Shown here in pieces: positions 35,750 to 44,398 of a DNA stretch of 64,000 nt. Under the pieces are notes generated by a model that was given only the letters and a program-made list of their open reading frames with translations, was not told the origin of the DNA and did no database searches. The position numbers and the translations under genes are program-made. Each line of letters opens with the position of its first letter. Position 1 is the first letter of the stretch. The stretch comes from JAHEGP01 sp963792875 (GTDB lineage Bacteria; Pseudomonadota; Gammaproteobacteria; Pseudomonadales; JAHEGP01): NCBI GenBank assembly GCA_963792875.1, contig CAWBXV010000006.1, positions 372,001-436,000 of the forward strand. Reading direction: 5' to 3'.

Positions 35750-37253
35750 CCTGGTAGATATAGCTTTGTTCTTCGCTGCGCTGAAAGAGATGCGCCCACG
35801 GCCCCGAGGCGTAGATGGCCACGTCTTCCCCGCCGTGGGTTTCGCCGCTCAGCGGCACCAGTGATTCCTGGTAGAAATTGGGGTGCTCCGTATCGATGGC
35901 CGCCAGCTGGCGACGGCCGGCGGCGGGGGGCAGCTTTTCCCGCGTGTCGGGGTCTACGTCGATGGCGAAGCCTGGGCCGTTGATATAGCCCACGGTGGTG
36001 TAGGGCATCCCCCGTGCGTCCAGGGCGGGATGTTTTTCCGGTTCGCCGCGGGTGTCGTTCTCGACCACTTTGCCCAGTATCGGGTTGCCGCGCGTGGGAT
36101 AGCCGCCCAGGGTCAATACATGGCTGTGGTCGGCCGTGACGACGATAAGGGTGTCACTGCTGTCGGTCTCCTGCAGGGCGACGCTGACGGCCCTGGCGAA
36201 TTCGATGGTTTCCTGCAGTGCCCGATAGGCGTTGCCGGCATGGTGGGCATGATCGATGCGGCCCCCTTCGACCATGAGAAAGAATCCTCGCGGATTGCGC
36301 CGCAGGATGCGGATGGCGAGGCGGGTCATCTCGCTCAGCGAGGGTTCGCCGGCGCCATCCTGGGCGCGGTCGCTCTCGTATTGCATATGCGAGGGTTCGA
36401 ACAGTCCCAGCAGGTGCTCAACCCGGTCGGGGTCGATGGCAGCCAACTGCCGGCGGTTCCAGACATAGGCGGCACCCGTGCGCGTCGTCAGCCACTCCCG
36501 GGTGAGGTCGCGGCCGTCCTGGCGGGTTCCCTGGCTACCGGGGTATTCGGGGTCCGCCGCGCGGCGGGGCAGAAAGCCGCGGCGGCCGCCGCCCAGGGCG
36601 ACCTCGAGACCGTCGCCCTGGGGCATGGCGATCAGCTGTTGCGCGATGTCGCGGCAACCCTGTTCGCGGGCCGCCGCAGGCATCAGGCTGTCGTCCTCCC
36701 AGTCGCGGTCCGGCGCGTGGGCGTAGGTGGCGGCCGGCGTGGCATGGGTCAGTCGCGCTGTGGTGACTACGCCGGTGGCGCGGCCCGCCTGCTCGAATTG
36801 TTCCAGCAGGGTCGGCAGCTCGCGACCGCGGCTCCCCGCGCAGTCGCCGCGCAGGGCCCGCTCGTCGACGCTGATCAGGCCGGCCCGGGTCTTGACCCCC
36901 GTCATGATGGCCGTCATGGTGCCTGCCGAGTCCGGGACCTGCTGATTGGTGTTGTAGGTCCTCGCCATGCCCAGGAAGGGCAGGCGTTCAAAGGCGAGCT
37001 GGTTCTCCTCCCCGGTCTCGCCGCGCTGCTGGCCCGCCAGAATGCGCGCCGCGGTGACCGTGCTGGGGCCCATGCCATCGCCCAGGAACAGGATGACGTT
37101 GCTGGCGTGGCCGCCCTGCCAGCGCCGCGCCAGCGCCTGCTGCAGGGCGTCGGCGCCGGCTTGCCGCCAGTGGTCGGGTGCGGCTGCAAGGCCGAGGGGG
37201 GCGTGCAGGGACAAGGCCATCAGGCGGACGATGAATGCACGGCAGTTGTACAT
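35676..37253 (-). CDS. phoA: Alkaline phosphatase, PhoA family
   Basis: 525 residues. Signal peptide of about 24 residues (start at 37253, or at 37220 for a shorter one). ILFLGDGMGPST carries the first metal-binding Asp; PDSAGTMTAIMTGVKT carries the nucleophilic Ser. MVEGGRIDHAHHAGN, VTADHSHVLTLGG and GETHGGEDVAIYASGP supply the remaining zinc ligands. All catalytic positions are present. Periplasmic phosphomonoesterase for phosphate scavenging. I see no clear Pho box in the 180 bases upstream. Confidence 0.93.
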   Translation of the reverse strand: MYNCRAFIVRLMALSLHAPLGLAAAPDHWRQAGADALQQALARRWQGGHASNVILFLGDGMGPSTVTAARILAGQQRGETGEENQLAFERLPFLGMARTYNTNQQVPDSAGTMTAIMTGVKTRAGLISVDERALRGDCAGSRGRELPTLLEQFEQAGRATGVVTTARLTHATPAATYAHAPDRDWEDDSLMPAAAREQGCRDIAQQLIAMPQGDGLEVALGGGRRGFLPRRAADPEYPGSQGTRQDGRDLTREWLTTRTGAAYVWNRRQLAAIDPDRVEHLLGLFEPSHMQYESDRAQDGAGEPSLSEMTRLAIRILRRNPRGFFLMVEGGRIDHAHHAGNAYRALQETIEFARAVSVALQETDSSDTLIVVTADHSHVLTLGGYPTRGNPILGKVVENDTRGEPEKHPALDARGMPYTTVGYINGPGFAIDVDPDTREKLPPAAGRRQLAAIDTEHPNFYQESLVPLSGETHGGEDVAIYASGPWAHLFQRSEEQSYIYQVMVHASLGQTPAPAGAASRSATPE

Positions 37254-37432
37254 GGTGGTGGGTGCTCGGCAGTGATGGCGCGCCTATTGAAACCCAATTC
37301 ATCGGCCAGGCCAAGCACCGCGGGCGCCGGCCAGGGGCTGTTGCCGGTAGCGGTGTGGTTGCCGCTTAGGCTGTGTCTGTGGGTATAGTGCGCCCGGCGC
37401 GATCCGCAGCATGAGCGAGCGGTCAGTCGGGA

Positions 37433-39076
37433 TCAGAACATTTCGCTGGTGCCGGCATAGACTTTGAACTCGCCGGTGGCCGGATCAACGCCGATATCCA
37501 GGCGCAGCGACGTATTGACCAGGGTGCGGATCTTCCAGCGCGCGCCCACCCCGAGGGTGGCCTTGAGGCGCAGCGGGTCGATGTCGTCGCGGTCCCAGGC
37601 GTTGCCGATGTCGGTGAAGATGTTCCAGCGGAAGGCCGGATAGCGGGGTATGGGAATCAGCCAGTTGAGGTTGAGCAGAGCATACACGTCGCCCACGGGT
37701 CTGTTGTTGTCGGGGATGCCGCGAATGCTGTCGGCGCCACCCAGCTCGAACGGCTCATCGAGGCCCACGTTGTAGCCGCCCTGCAGTTGCATCTCGAGGT
37801 TGGCCTGCAGCGGCACCTGCAGCGGCTGGTAGCGGCGCCAGTAGGCCTGGACGGTAGTGTAGTTTTCGGACGAGCCCAGGTTCTCCCGGCCCACGTCCAG
37901 TGAGGCGCCGAAGGTCTGGCCGCTGCGGTAGTATTCAAAATCGTTGACCGCGGTATAGCCGCCGTTGAAATTGAGGTTCAATCGCCGGGAGTTGTCCTCC
38001 AACAGGGGGTTGCCGCTGACCGCCTCGTAATAGGTGCGGCTCCAGGTGATGCCGGAGCCGCCGATCCAGCCCTGGCTCGGCGATATGCGCTTGAGCCAGC
38101 GGGTGGCGCTGATGCTGAGGCGGTCGAAGTATTCGTAATAGGTGCCGTCGTAGTCGCTGGGGTCGCCCGCAGGGGGCGGGTCCGCCTCGTCCGGCGCGTA
38201 TTCGGTCAGGGTGCGCTCCCTTTTGACGCCGGCCCGCATCCCCCAGGGCGTGCCTATAAACTTGGGTACTCTGTAGTCCAGTGAGACGCTCTGCTGCGTT
38301 TCACCGCTGGCCTGGTCTTCCTGCTTGGCGTTGAACTTCAGGTTGTGGTTGAGGCCCCAGAGGTTGTCCCAGGTCAGTTCGCCGCCGTAACTGAGGTCGC
38401 CGTCGCTGTTGCGATCCAGGGTCGGAATGGGCAGGACGAACCACTTTTCGCGCACCGTGAAGGTGACGATGACGCCGTTGTCACCGCGCTCGGCGCGCGC
38501 CCACACGCGCTTGAACAAGCCCAGGTTCTTGATCAGCTGGCGTGATTCGATGAGCTTGGCCACGCTGAAGGTATCGCCCTCCTCGAACAGAATCTCCTCT
38601 CGCAGGACCTTGGCGCGGGTCGTCTTGTTGTCCTCGAAGCGGATCGCCTCGATGGTCAGACCCTCCAGATCGGACAGCTGGCTAGTGTTGAGCTTGGCGC
38701 GGCAGGCAGCAGCGCTGCGCGGGTTCTTGCCCACCAGCGGCACCGACATGACGTGCCACTTCTCCTTCATCGTGAAGATGACAATCAAGCCCTTGTCATC
38801 CCGCTCTACCGAGACTTCCGCGGCGGTGAATTTGTCGAGCTCCAGCAGGTTCTGTCGCGACAGCTCCAATTGCTCGGCGCTGAACGGGTCCCCTTCGCCG
38901 AGCACCAGCGCATCGCAGAGTTCGTCGTCATCGACGTCTTCATTGCCGATGAAGCGCACCTCGATGATCGGCACGTCGTCGAGTTCGTCAAGGCGCTCTT
39001 GGTCGGCCCAGGCGAGACTCCAGCCCGCCAGCAGCAGGGCGCACAGCGACAACTTCGACCAGCGCTGGCGCATCAT
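37433..39076 (-). CDS. Omp85-family outer-membrane protein with POTRA domains
   Basis: 547 residues from the first of two adjacent ATGs (39076, 39073). Signal peptide SLCALLLAGWSLAWA. Then POTRA repeats: VPIIEVRFIGNEDVDDDELC and LTIEAIRFEDNKTTRAKVLR each begin one, with FTMKEKWHV and FTVREKWFV ending them. The C-terminal 330 residues alternate polar and aromatic residues and end with Phe (TSEMF), as outer-membrane barrels do; GADSIRGIPDNNRPVGD is the surface-antigen loop 6 region (here IRGI in place of VRGF/Y). Smaller than BamA, with about two POTRAs, so more like TamA- or BamA-related accessory translocases of unknown client. Confidence 0.88.
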   Translation of the reverse strand: MMRQRWSKLSLCALLLAGWSLAWADQERLDELDDVPIIEVRFIGNEDVDDDELCDALVLGEGDPFSAEQLELSRQNLLELDKFTAAEVSVERDDKGLIVIFTMKEKWHVMSVPLVGKNPRSAAACRAKLNTSQLSDLEGLTIEAIRFEDNKTTRAKVLREEILFEEGDTFSVAKLIESRQLIKNLGLFKRVWARAERGDNGVIVTFTVREKWFVLPIPTLDRNSDGDLSYGGELTWDNLWGLNHNLKFNAKQEDQASGETQQSVSLDYRVPKFIGTPWGMRAGVKRERTLTEYAPDEADPPPAGDPSDYDGTYYEYFDRLSISATRWLKRISPSQGWIGGSGITWSRTYYEAVSGNPLLEDNSRRLNLNFNGGYTAVNDFEYYRSGQTFGASLDVGRENLGSSENYTTVQAYWRRYQPLQVPLQANLEMQLQGGYNVGLDEPFELGGADSIRGIPDNNRPVGDVYALLNLNWLIPIPRYPAFRWNIFTDIGNAWDRDDIDPLRLKATLGVGARWKIRTLVNTSLRLDIGVDPATGEFKVYAGTSEMF

Positions 39077-39261
39077 GCCGCAGCCCCGGATGCGCTCAGT
39101 GCTGTGAGCAGTTTGCCGAACACCGGCGGCCGCCGCATCCACCCCGACGCTGGTCTGGCATACAATGCGGTAATGGCGCTCGCGGCCGTTGCAGTATTCA
39201 TCGTCCGGCAATCCGGCTTGGCGATGCGGATATGCCGGGTTCGCAGCGGTGGGAGGGGCTT

Positions 39262-40539
39262 ATGAGAATCACGCGCAAGAAGCTGACCTTTTTCAATGCA
39301 GCAGGGCAGCGGCTCGCCGCTCTGCTCGACCTGCCCGACAGCCCGCCGCGAGCCTGTGCCTTGTTGGCCCATTGCTTTACCTGCGGCAAGGATATGAGCG
39401 CGGCGTCGCGCATCGCGCGGGGCCTCGCCCGCAGCGGCTACGCTGTTCTGCGTTTCGATTTTACTGGCCTTGGCGGTAGCGACGGTGACTTTGCGAACAC
39501 AAATTTCTCATCCAATGTCGATGACCTGATCGCAGCGGGGGATTACCTGAGCGAACACTTTGGAACCCCTGAGTTATTGGTTGGCCACAGTCTGGGAGGG
39601 ACGGCGGCCATTGTCGCTGCGTTGCGGATGCCATCGGTCAGGGCGGTAGCGACCATTGCCGCCCCTGTGAATCCAGCCGATCTGGTAGACCACTTCGGTG
39701 GTAAGCAGCATGCCATTGCACTGGAGGGGGAGGCCGAGGTCGTACTTGCCGGCCGCAAGTTTAACATCAAAAAACAATTTTTGGAGGATGTCCAGCGCAA
39801 TAGTATTGCGCACCGGGTTGGTGATCTGCGGCGCCCGTTGTTGGTCCTCCATAGCCCCTTGGACGACATTGTCAGTATTGACGACGCCGGCATCATATTC
39901 AAGGCGGCCCGGCACCCGAAAAGCTTCATCAGCCTGGATGGGGCGGACCATCTGCTGTCGCGTATCGAAGATGCCGAATACGTCGCGCAGACCATCGCTG
40001 CCTGGGCCGGTCGCTACCTGGCGCCGTCCCCGGCCCGCGGCGGGCCGGCAGTGCTGCCGGGGCATGTGCTGGTGGCAGAGGTGAATCACCGCTTTACGCA
40101 AGCGGTGCACAGCGACGCGCATAGCTGGCTGGCCGACGAGCCGCGCCCTGTCGGCGGTGACGATGCCGGCCCCGACCCCTACGAGCATCTGCTGGCGGCG
40201 CTGGGCAGCTGTACCTCGATGACCCTGCGCATGTACGCGACGCGCAAGCAGTGGCCTGTGACGCATATCGATGTGTCGCTGCAGCATTACCGCTGCCATG
40301 CGCGGGACTGTGGCGATGAGGCGGCGGCCGCAGCCGCCGCTGGCGACGCCCCCATGCTGCACGTGATCGAGCGGGCGATACGCATCGATGGCCCGGCGTT
40401 GACCGCCGCGCAGCGACAGCGGCTGATGGAGATCGCCGACCGCTGCCCGGTGCACCGCACCCTGGCCAATGAGATCCGCATCACCACGGTCGCCGCGGGC
40501 GACGCAGCCGACCCCGCTCCCGGCGCAGCCGACGATTGA
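39262..40539 (+). CDS. Bifunctional alpha/beta hydrolase and OsmC protein
   Basis: 425 residues, start at ATG 39262 with GGGAGGGG upstream. Residues 1-255 are an alpha/beta hydrolase: LAHCFTCGKD, nucleophile GHSLGG near 110, LLVLHSPLDDIV and GADHLL for the Asp and His. Residues 275-410 are an OsmC/Ohr domain with LGSCTSMTLRMYATRK (first redox Cys) and RCPVHRTL (second), as in peroxide-reducing OsmC. This fusion is a known family; it probably reduces organic hydroperoxides and hydrolyses an ester. The frame is intact. Confidence 0.9.
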   Translation: MRITRKKLTFFNAAGQRLAALLDLPDSPPRACALLAHCFTCGKDMSAASRIARGLARSGYAVLRFDFTGLGGSDGDFANTNFSSNVDDLIAAGDYLSEHFGTPELLVGHSLGGTAAIVAALRMPSVRAVATIAAPVNPADLVDHFGGKQHAIALEGEAEVVLAGRKFNIKKQFLEDVQRNSIAHRVGDLRRPLLVLHSPLDDIVSIDDAGIIFKAARHPKSFISLDGADHLLSRIEDAEYVAQTIAAWAGRYLAPSPARGGPAVLPGHVLVAEVNHRFTQAVHSDAHSWLADEPRPVGGDDAGPDPYEHLLAALGSCTSMTLRMYATRKQWPVTHIDVSLQHYRCHARDCGDEAAAAAAAGDAPMLHVIERAIRIDGPALTAAQRQRLMEIADRCPVHRTLANEIRITTVAAGDAADPAPGAADD

Positions 40540-40540
40540 G

Positions 40541-41212
40541 TCAGGCCGGGGTCAGCCCCAGCCAGCGGTGCAGGCAGGCGGCGATATCGTGGATCTCCTC
40601 CGCGCACACGGCGTGTTCCATGGGGTAGGTGCGATAGCCCGGGTTGAGGCCCATGGCCTTGAGGACCTGGGTGGCCTGATAGCCGAGCTGTTCGGGTACC
40701 ATGGGGTCGCGGCTGCCGTGAAACACATGCACCGGCAAGTGGCGATTGGCGTCCGCCAGGGCGACGCTGTCGGCCGTCGCGAAATAGGTCGACAGGGCCA
40801 GCAGTCCTCCCAGCGGGCGCTCAAAGCTGAGCGCGGCTTCGTAGCCGACGGCGCCCCCTTGGGAAAAGCCGGCGATCACGATGCGCCGGCTATCCACGCC
40901 GCGCTCGATTTCACGGTCGATGAGGGCCTGCACGGCCGCCGCCGAGCGGCGCAGCTGGTCCTTGTCGACGCGTCGCTCCAGGGCGATGTCCAGAATGTCG
41001 TACCAGGCCGGCATGACCATGCCGCCGTTGACGGTGACCGGGATGCTGGGTGCGTGAGGGAATACGAAGCGCACGGCGCTGTCGGCAGGCAGCCTCAAAT
41101 CGGGGACGACGGGTTCGAAGTCGTGGCCGCTGGCGCCCAGGCCGTGCAGCCAGATCACGCAGCTGTCGGCGGCGGTGGCCGGTTCAATCTCGATGCAGGA
41201 TAAAAGGCTCAT
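40541..41212 (-). CDS. Carboxylesterase/phospholipase (EstB-like)
   Basis: 223 residues. Starts MSLLSCIEIEPATAADSCVI; WLHGLGASGHDF is the oxyanion region, IAGFSQGGAVGYEAALS the nucleophile elbow (GFSQG), FHGSRDPMVP the Asp and MEHAVCAEE the His. All typical of the acyl-protein thioesterase/carboxylesterase family. Cytoplasmic. Convergent with the OsmC fusion gene, one base between stops. Confidence 0.93.
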   Translation of the reverse strand: MSLLSCIEIEPATAADSCVIWLHGLGASGHDFEPVVPDLRLPADSAVRFVFPHAPSIPVTVNGGMVMPAWYDILDIALERRVDKDQLRRSAAAVQALIDREIERGVDSRRIVIAGFSQGGAVGYEAALSFERPLGGLLALSTYFATADSVALADANRHLPVHVFHGSRDPMVPEQLGYQATQVLKAMGLNPGYRTYPMEHAVCAEEIHDIAACLHRWLGLTPA

Positions 41213-41270
41213 GGTGTGGTGGGTGCTCGCAGGTCGTGGCGGGGCGGAAGAGGGTGGCGGTGCGCCGGCT

Positions 41271-41867
41271 TCAGGGTACCCGCCAGCTGCCCTGCCAGTG
41301 GTCGCCGCGGCTGAAACCGGCGCGCCGGTGTCCACCGTGGTGCAGGTGCAGATAATCGACCTCGGAAATCTCGCAGTCGATGATGGCGAAGCGGCGATAG
41401 GCCTGCTCGCTGTCGATGGTATCCCGGCCGACAGTGAAGGGCTCGCTGATCGCGCTGCCCGGTGCCTGCCGCGTGGCATAGCTGAGCCGGCTGGTGGCGG
41501 GCAGGTTGTGCCAGGCGGACGCCCGGCTCTCAGGGTCCCAGCGCCTGCTGGCGCGGGCCTGCGCTCTGATCTGCACTTCGGCTGCGGGGTCGTAGAATGT
41601 CAGGGCAACGTCGGGGCGGCCCTTCAGCTCGACGACCTTGCCGGACCTCGCATCGCTGTAAAAAGAGGCCACGATCGCCGTCGCGTCGAACGCCCTCAGG
41701 ATGACGTGGCGGGCTTGCGGCCGCGCCTCGCCGTCGACGCTGCTCAGCGTCATCAGGCGCAGCGGGCAGTCGCGATCACCGGGCGCCTCACTGAGGCGGG
41801 TGAGCAGCCATTGCCACACCAGCGCCAGATTGCCCGGCTCAGGCGCCGTGGATGAATTCACTGGCAT
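41271..41867 (-). CDS. Pyridoxamine 5'-phosphate oxidase family protein
   Basis: 198 residues, start at ATG 41867. A split-barrel FMN-binding fold: MTLSSVDGEARPQARHVILR, then FYSDARSGKVVELKGRPDVA, and AWHNLPATSRLSYATRQAPG near the middle. The C-terminal DYLHLHHGGHRRAGF is the region that, in PdxH, binds substrate phosphate. It lacks the exact PdxH ending, so a general FMN-dependent pyridoxamine-like oxidase is safer. Its start overlaps the end of the luciferase-like gene by 29 bases, so the two are co-translated. Confidence 0.85.
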   Translation of the reverse strand: MPVNSSTAPEPGNLALVWQWLLTRLSEAPGDRDCPLRLMTLSSVDGEARPQARHVILRAFDATAIVASFYSDARSGKVVELKGRPDVALTFYDPAAEVQIRAQARASRRWDPESRASAWHNLPATSRLSYATRQAPGSAISEPFTVGRDTIDSEQAYRRFAIIDCEISEVDYLHLHHGGHRRAGFSRGDHWQGSWRVP

Positions 41868-42708
41868 ACCAACGGAGCATGCCGATCTTTTCGGGCAGCG
41901 CCTTGTCCGGCTCCATCTTGTAGACATTGCGAAAGGCGATGATGACATCGGTGACGCCGATGTCCTCCAGCTCGGCGATGCCCGCCTGGCTGAAGGCGTC
42001 GGCGCCGGTGGTGAAGATGCGGAATGGTCGGTCGCGGGTGCCGGCCTGTTCGCGCAGCTCATTGAGGCGCGCCACGTAGCCGCGCAACTGCTCCAGACTG
42101 GCGCCGGCACACATCCAGCCGTCGCCTCTCGTGGCTGCGCGCTTGAGAGCGGCCTCGGTGTGTCCCCCGATCAGGATCGGCGTCGGCGCGGTCGGCACGG
42201 GATTCATCTTGATGGCGGGCAGCTGGTGCAGGGCGCCGTCGTAGCCGAAGAAATCGCCGCCCTCGAGGCCTCGCAGGATGTCGATCTGCTCGTCCAGGCG
42301 CAGGCCGCGGCGTTCCCAGGGTACCCCGGCGACGGCGAAGTCTTCTTGCCATGGGCTGATGCCCACCCCGAAGTCGAAGCGGTTGCCGCTCAACTGCTGA
42401 ATGCTCTGCACCTGCTTCGCGACCATGGCCGCCTGGCGTATGGCCAGCTTATAGACGAAAGTGGCAAAGCGTATCTTGTCGGTGACCGCAGCCATGGCCG
42501 CAACGGCGATGAGCGACTCCAGGAATGGCACCGACTCAAGGAATTCGCGGCTGCCGTCGGCGTTGTACGGGTATTTCGAGCTGGCCTCCCTGGGGTAGCA
42601 GATGCTGTCCGGAATGGTGATGCAGTCAAAGCCCGCCGCCTCGGCGGCCCTGGCCAGTGGCAGATAGTGGTCGGCATCGCACATGCCGATCTGGTAGCTG
42701 AATCTCAA
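41839..42708 (-). CDS. LLM-class flavin/F420-dependent oxidoreductase
   Basis: 289 residues. Luciferase-like TIM barrel: MRFSYQIGMCDADHYLPLAR, then GFDCITIPDSICYP, LSGNRFDFGVGISPWQEDF (the GxGxG-like flavin-phosphate region) and PILIGGHTEAALKRAATRGD (a family signature). The pattern is close to F420-dependent members (TIGR03619-like), but FMN cannot be excluded by reading. Coupled to the PNPOx-like gene that overlaps its end. Together with the Ddn-like gene at 54534 it suggests a deazaflavin cofactor in this organism. Confidence 0.85.
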   Translation of the reverse strand: MRFSYQIGMCDADHYLPLARAAEAAGFDCITIPDSICYPREASSKYPYNADGSREFLESVPFLESLIAVAAMAAVTDKIRFATFVYKLAIRQAAMVAKQVQSIQQLSGNRFDFGVGISPWQEDFAVAGVPWERRGLRLDEQIDILRGLEGGDFFGYDGALHQLPAIKMNPVPTAPTPILIGGHTEAALKRAATRGDGWMCAGASLEQLRGYVARLNELREQAGTRDRPFRIFTTGADAFSQAGIAELEDIGVTDVIIAFRNVYKMEPDKALPEKIGMLRWYASEFIHGA

Positions 42709-42889
42709 TGGTCTCTCCCTGCTTATCCCTGTTTAACGGTATGGCTGGCCGCGTTCGCTGCGGCGCTCGTGTCGCTCGCGGCGGCAGCACAGTGCGGGCG
42801 GAAAACTGCGGATTCTAGGTGCAAAGCGGTGGCTGTCAACTGCCGCCGCACGGCCCACCCAGTCACTACGCAGCCGCGGGGGTGCCGGC

Positions 42890-43312
42890 TCAGCGCCAGG
42901 GAGCGGCCGCGGGCTGCCTGCGCTGCCGGCGCACGCCGACGATGAGGAAGGCGAGCGGCGAGGTCACCAGCGTGGGCAGCGTCGACCGCAGCGGTTCCGG
43001 GGTGCCCTTTACGCTGTGCACCAGATACGTCAGGCCTACGGCGATCAGCGTCGACACCATCACCGACATCAGCAGCGACAGCGCGCGGTTGTCGAGCATC
43101 ACCGCCAGGTGCTCGCTGTTGCGCGTGATGAAACCCGCGGCGAAGAAGGTATAAGCAGCCTGCTTGGCCGCGGCCACCAGCGCCATGCCGATGCCGTGAG
43201 AATAATTGATGGCAAACACCGCGCCTCCCAGGAACACCGCGCCGGCGATGGCCATCTCATAGTTGATGTAGCGGTCCATGACGGCCTTGATGGTCTTGAC
43301 GGTGTGGCGCAT
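42890..43312 (-). CDS. Small membrane protein of unknown function
   Basis: 140 residues, start at ATG 43312. Four hydrophobic segments, roughly 18-36 (MAIAGAVFLGGAVFAINY), 42-60, 78-98 (LLMSVMVSTLIAVGLTYLV) and 108-126. Starts MRHTVKTIKAVMDRYINYEM. I do not recognise a family. Divergent from the SDR gene, with a 255-base region between them. Confidence 0.7.
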   Translation of the reverse strand: MRHTVKTIKAVMDRYINYEMAIAGAVFLGGAVFAINYSHGIGMALVAAAKQAAYTFFAAGFITRNSEHLAVMLDNRALSLLMSVMVSTLIAVGLTYLVHSVKGTPEPLRSTLPTLVTSPLAFLIVGVRRQRRQPAAAPWR

Positions 43313-43567
43313 CGGGGTGGTCCCATCGGCGTTGTCGGGCCATTGTAGTGCAGAGTCGCATGGCGTTTGAATGTTTCCGGCGAATGGCGCTATGCTGGCT
43401 CGCGCAGCGCCCGTGGTGTGCCGTGGTCGTTGCGGGGTGCGTAACCAACAGCTGACAGCAGGTCGATAAGCGCGCGGCAAGCCCGGTGTGGTTCCATTGA
43501 TCGCACTGTAGCCCGAGGCAAAGGGGCCTTGCCAGCCAGCTTGGCGCGGCCGGGACAAGGGACGGGC

Positions 43568-44398
43568 ATGAAAGCAAAAACCATCGTCATCACCGGTGCA
43601 TCATCGGGTATCGGGCGCGCCGCCGCCGACGCCTGCCTGGCCGCGGGGTATCGCGTGATCGCCACGGCGAGGGCGCCCGGCGATCTGGCGCGCCTCGCCG
43701 CCATCGGCGCCGTGCCCGTGCCGCTGGAGCTGACCTCGTCGCAGAGCATTGCGGAGGCTGCGGCGCTGGTGCGCGGTGCCAGCGGCGGTGTTGTCGATGT
43801 GCTGTTCAACAATGCCGGCTACGGCCTCCAGGTTGCACTCGAGGATGCCACCCCGGAGGCCTTGCGGCGCCAGTTGGAAACCAACGTGATCGGCCCGATC
43901 ACCCTGACCAACGCGCTGCTGGATACCCTGCGGCCCGGCGCGAAGCTGGTCTTCAACAGCTCGGTGCTGGGGGTCTGCGTCGTGCCGTTCCGCGGCCCCT
44001 ACTGTATGTCCAAGTTCGCGGTGGAGGCGGCCAGTGACGCCTATCGGCTGGAGCTGGCCTCCCGCGGGATCGGCGTCCACGTGATTCAGCCCGGACCCAT
44101 CGAGGCTCAATTCCGCCCCAACGCCCTGCGGGCGCTCGAGGAGTGCCTGGGTGACAGGACGCCGCGGCTGGACTACGGCAACCACCTCAAGCGGCTGCGC
44201 GCCGTCGCGTCAACCGAGGGCAGTGTGCCGGCGGCGGCGGTGGCGCAGGTGTTTCTGGATATCGTCGAGGGGCGCAGGACGCGGCCGCGCTATCTGGTGA
44301 CGCGCCTTGCCCGCATGGCGGCCTACGCCAAGCGGGCGCTGGGTTCGGGCTTCGATCGGTTGGCCCGCGCATCCGAGCCCGTGGTAGAGCGTCGCTGA
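43568..44398 (+). CDS. Short-chain dehydrogenase/reductase
   Basis: 276 residues from ATG 43568. TGASSGIG cofactor loop, FNNAGYG near residue 85, catalytic Ser in LVFNSSVLG and YCMSKFAVEAASDAYRLEL (YxxxK, with Cys in the gap). The length and the VIQPGPIEAQFRPNA segment are like oxidoreductases that act on steroids or retinoids; the neighbours (enoyl-reductase-like, WS/DGAT, 5-alpha-reductase-like) point to lipid or steroid work. No space separates its stop from that of the next, convergent gene. Confidence 0.9.
   Translation: MKAKTIVITGASSGIGRAAADACLAAGYRVIATARAPGDLARLAAIGAVPVPLELTSSQSIAEAAALVRGASGGVVDVLFNNAGYGLQVALEDATPEALRRQLETNVIGPITLTNALLDTLRPGAKLVFNSSVLGVCVVPFRGPYCMSKFAVEAASDAYRLELASRGIGVHVIQPGPIEAQFRPNALRALEECLGDRTPRLDYGNHLKRLRAVASTEGSVPAAAVAQVFLDIVEGRRTRPRYLVTRLARMAAYAKRALGSGFDRLARASEPVVERR

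Noticed and set aside
37433..39076. BamA itself
   Set aside because: Too short and with only about two POTRA domains; none of the usual bamA neighbours (rseP, skp, lpxD) is present.
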